Program-made: the position numbers and the translations under genes
Source of the DNA: Mycobacterium pseudokansasii
GTDB lineage: Bacteria; Actinomycetota; Actinomycetes; Mycobacteriales; Mycobacteriaceae
Direction of reading: 5' to 3'
DNA: 64,000 bases
Assembly: GCF_900566075.1 (NCBI RefSeq)
Contig: NZ_UPHU01000001.1
Span: 806,001 to 870,000 of the forward strand
Part shown: piece after piece, positions 63,641 through 64,000 of the stretch
Layout: each line of letters starts with the position of its first letter
Position numbering within the stretch: position 1 is the first letter of the stretch
The notes under the pieces: generated by a model
Told to the model about the DNA's origin: nothing
The model's input: the letters and a program-made list of their open reading frames with translations, nothing else
The model's database searches: none

Positions 63641-63880
63641 TCATGGGCGAACGCGCCGGGGAACGCAGGCACCCCTGACACACCCCATGACACCGCGAGG
63701 TGGCTTGGTAGCTTGGCGTGGCCGCTGGCATGTCCCATCCGGGCAAGGCCGATCGTCCTCGCCGTCGCTGAGGTACTGCGTCTGGCCAGGGGTCAGCGGG
63801 TCGGGCTGCGCCATCGGCTCGTTCGCCACCACCACGCCTGCGGCGAACGCGCCTACTAGCAGCATCTTGAGAGCGACCAC
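63641..63880 (-). other. Possible remnant of a small secreted protein; otherwise empty 63536-64000
   Basis: The minus strand reads MVALKMLLVGAFAAGVVVAN then PDPLTPGQTQYLSD, a signal-peptide-like start and a DUF732-like opening, but then turns into Arg/Pro-rich text with several Cys that is not family-like. Probably a frameshifted or cut-down gene. The AT-rich stretch 63920-63965 could be its promoter. Nothing else is seen to the right edge. Confidence 0.3.
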
Positions 63881-64000
63881 CGGATTCGCCTCCTAAACCT
63901 AAAGGCCAGCGGCGTGAGTTCAGTAAATATCTTAACGTTATACCTAGTGTTTGTTTGTAGGGTAGTACAGGTTGCCAAACGTGAGGTGCCGAGCCGCGTC

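Overview
The window comes from a slow-growing Mycobacterium close to, but outside, the M. tuberculosis complex. From the left edge to about 32.4 kb, gene order and orientation follow M. tuberculosis Rv0533c-Rv0563, and pieces at 52.1-53.1, 54.8-56.3 and 57.7-58.2 kb follow Rv0564c-Rv0566c. A PE_PGRS gene, a PPE gene and many GTG/TTG starts fit the genus. The exact species cannot be fixed from the sequence alone. All Rv numbers are recalled from memory of the H37Rv annotation.

Region 0-31.5 kb is the menaquinone region: menA, menE, menB, menC, menD, the demethylmenaquinone methyltransferase gene, menJ and the prenyl diphosphate synthase grcC1. Between them lie genes usually found there: an MTAP-type phosphorylase, galE3, two glycosyltransferase-like genes, pitA, fadD8, an amidohydrolase, bpoC and the mannosyltransferase gene mgtA. 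Compared with M. tuberculosis this copy has an APC permease, a mycothiol-dependent isomerase-like gene, a deazaflavin-dependent nitroreductase-like gene where vapBC3 would be, and a PE_PGRS gene between mgtA and the methyltransferase. It lacks the methyltransferase Rv0560c next to Rv0559c.

Region 32.4-52.05 kb is a block of about 19.6 kb inserted between htpX and gpsA, which are neighbours in M. tuberculosis. It carries metal and anion transport genes: a second PacL/CtpC-type chaperone and P-type ATPase pair, two cation diffusion facilitators, an LpqS-like protein, a zinc-ribbon DUF1275 membrane protein, and a tandem pair of SulP transporters. It also carries a PPE gene with a coupled small ORF, two disrupted copies of an unrecognised large protein family, and an intact IS1634-family element (45937-47900). 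That element has a 7-bp target duplication and sits inside a sulfide:quinone-oxidoreductase-like gene. IS3-family remnants and a direct-repeat-like sequence mark the block's edges. A shared operator-like motif precedes both the PacL/CtpC pair and one CDF gene.

Region 52.05-64 kb holds gpsA, a membrane-anchored serine protease with a zinc ribbon, a Baeyer-Villiger-type monooxygenase, a RES-domain toxin-antitoxin pair, yajQ and tRNA-Tyr. After the tRNA, synteny with M. tuberculosis ends. There follow a VapBC pair, a TetR regulator facing a broken SnoaL-like gene, a DosR-box-preceded small membrane protein with a frameshift, a DUF523-like gene, a truncated F420-type oxidoreductase and a mycofactocin-type SDR.

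Several genes carry single lesions, two of them in G/C homopolymers, so both real decay and assembly error must be considered.
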